The notes under the pieces are model-generated. The model was not told the origin of the DNA and ran no database searches. It saw nothing but the letters and a program-made list of their open reading frames with translations. Positions 14,516-15,280 of a stretch of DNA of 15,280 bases are shown here, one piece after another. Both the position numbers and the translations under genes were made by a program. The stretch covers positions 1 through 15,280 of the forward strand of contig WFYF01000350.1 in NCBI GenBank assembly GCA_015490255.1. The letters are read 5' to 3'. The stretch's first letter is position 1. Each line of letters starts with the position of its first letter. Source of the stretch: Caldifarciminota bacterium. Lineage in GTDB: Bacteria; Hydrothermota; Hydrothermia; S141-80.

Positions 14516-15280
14516 TCATGGCGGGATCTTATGACCCGGGCACTGCAGGGAGGCCATGGAGGCTCCGTACTCCGCAAGCGCCGTGATGGTGAGGGAGGGG
14601 TTCACCCCCGGATTGGCCGGGATGACCGATCCGTCCATCACCCAGAAATTCCGGTACCCTTTCAGACCAAGCCGCGCGTCCACCACCTTTCCGATGGTGG
14701 CCCCTCCGAGGATATGGGCGGTGGTGGGAATGTCCAGCAGACTTTCCGTGAACAGCACGAAAGGCAGCCCTCCCACGATCCGGGCGTATCGCCGGGCCAG
14801 CTCACGGGCCTCCCGCAGGCGGGCGGTGGGAGGATCTCCCTCCGCCACGCGGGTGACCAGACGGTTTCCCGAGAGATCCAGACGCAGCGTGGCATCGCCC
14901 TCCACCCGCATATACAAAAGCACCACGAAACGCTCCCTCCAGGGCCAGGGCCACAGACTGCGGAAAAACATGCGCGGCCGAAACACAGGCCAGAACAGGG
15001 TCCAGGCCAGTCGCCGGTACCAGGGGCCCTCCACCAGAGGAGCCCCCAGCAGGCGCCAGAACCCCGAAGTCCGGGTATACCGGACCGCCTCCATGTGCCG
15101 GTCTTCCCCAAGGCGCAACATGGATCCGATGGCCACACCCTCAGAAAAGTCCCCCAGCCCCGGCGCCGCCATAACCCCAATCAGGCTTTCTGAGTTGGTC
15201 CGCACCTGTTCCCCCACCCCTTCGGGGAGGGGGTACCCCTCCCGCTTCATGCGCAGAAGCAACCTCACACTCCCCAGCAC
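14516..15280 (-). CDS. GMC-family FAD-dependent oxidoreductase, C-terminal half (5' end outside window)
   Basis: 254 codons run to the right edge with no plausible start inside; a GTG at the very edge is chance, and the FAD-binding GxGxxG N-terminus is missing. Seen: substrate-domain segment VRTNSES (26-32), then TTAHILGG (186-193), with His189 at the position of the catalytic His of cholesterol oxidases (His447). The family terminus is FWVMDGSVIPANPGVNPSLTITALAE (in two parts: 212-221 and 222-237), with Asn227 at the position of cholesterol oxidase Asn485. This places it with GMC alcohol oxidases or dehydrogenases closest to the cholesterol-oxidase-like branch. The substrate is unknown; a Trp-rich stretch (WPWPW, 110-114) suggests a hydrophobic surface. 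It ends 159 bp before the ftsA start and is on the same strand, but is probably a separate unit because ftsA has its own promoter. Confidence 0.9.
   Translation of the reverse strand: MLGSVRLLLRMKREGYPLPEGVGEQVRTNSESLIGVMAAPGLGDFSEGVAIGSMLRLGEDRHMEAVRYTRTSGFWRLLGAPLVEGPWYRRLAWTLFWPVFRPRMFFRSLWPWPWRERFVVLLYMRVEGDATLRLDLSGNRLVTRVAEGDPPTARLREARELARRYARIVGGLPFVLFTESLLDIPTTAHILGGATIGKVVDARLGLKGYRNFWVMDGSVIPANPGVNPSLTITALAEYGASMASLQCPGHKIPP

Noticed and set aside
12974..15193. A 739-codon open frame on the plus strand opposite ftsA and the GMC gene
   Set aside because: Low-complexity composition, no motifs, and it runs across the intergenic region with the ftsA promoter; the opposite strand carries recognisable proteins.

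Overview
The window is very compact, GC-rich bacterial chromosome. Ten complete genes and two edge-truncated ones lie in two convergent blocks that overlap tail to tail by 20 bp at 6880-6899. Nearly every junction is a stop/start overlap (ATGA, GTGA, TGATG) or a gap under 20 bp. The only non-coding stretch over 100 bp is 14357-14515. I see no RNA genes, CRISPR arrays, insertion sequences or phage genes. FtsA, FtsZ, PanD and RqcH mark it as bacterial. A possible outer-membrane beta-barrel protein hints at a diderm. AMMECR1, large TPR/STAND proteins and divergent division genes suggest a deep-branching, probably uncultivated lineage. I cannot name the phylum from sequence alone.

Left block (+ strand, 1-6899): the C-terminal part of a STAND-type ATPase/TPR protein, a class I (NifS/IscS-type) cysteine desulfurase, a Na/Pi-cotransporter-family protein with a C-terminal PhoU domain and an unusual secreted Ig-like N-terminal domain, a HAD-IIA (NagD-like) phosphatase, and an exported, probably beta-rich protein of unknown function. 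The genes look co-transcribed, but their promoter is outside the window.

Right block (- strand, 15280-6880): the C-terminal half of a GMC-family FAD oxidoreductase comes first. A 159-bp intergenic region with a consensus-like sigma70 promoter follows, and then a tight six-gene operon: ftsA, ftsZ, a large pseudo-GGDEF/pseudo-STAND/helical-repeat protein, panD, amrA (AMMECR1) and rqcH (NFACT). FtsZ looks fully functional, with its GTP-binding loop, T7 catalytic loop and C-terminal FtsA-binding tail.

The main discovery candidates are in this division operon. (1) FtsA appears to start at a CTG codon placed 6 nt after a perfect Shine-Dalgarno sequence; the nearest conventional start would remove the first strand of the fold. 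(2) FtsA keeps its fold pattern and a C-terminal amphipathic helix but has lost the conserved residues of the actin-type ATP pocket. (3) The gene translationally coupled to ftsZ encodes a protein whose GGDEF motif, Walker A and Walker B are all recognisable by position yet all destroyed. It is paralogous to the STAND/TPR protein of the left block. Together they look like a division module in which two nucleotide-binding partners of FtsZ have become pseudo-enzymes, co-expressed with beta-alanine/CoA synthesis and ribosome rescue.
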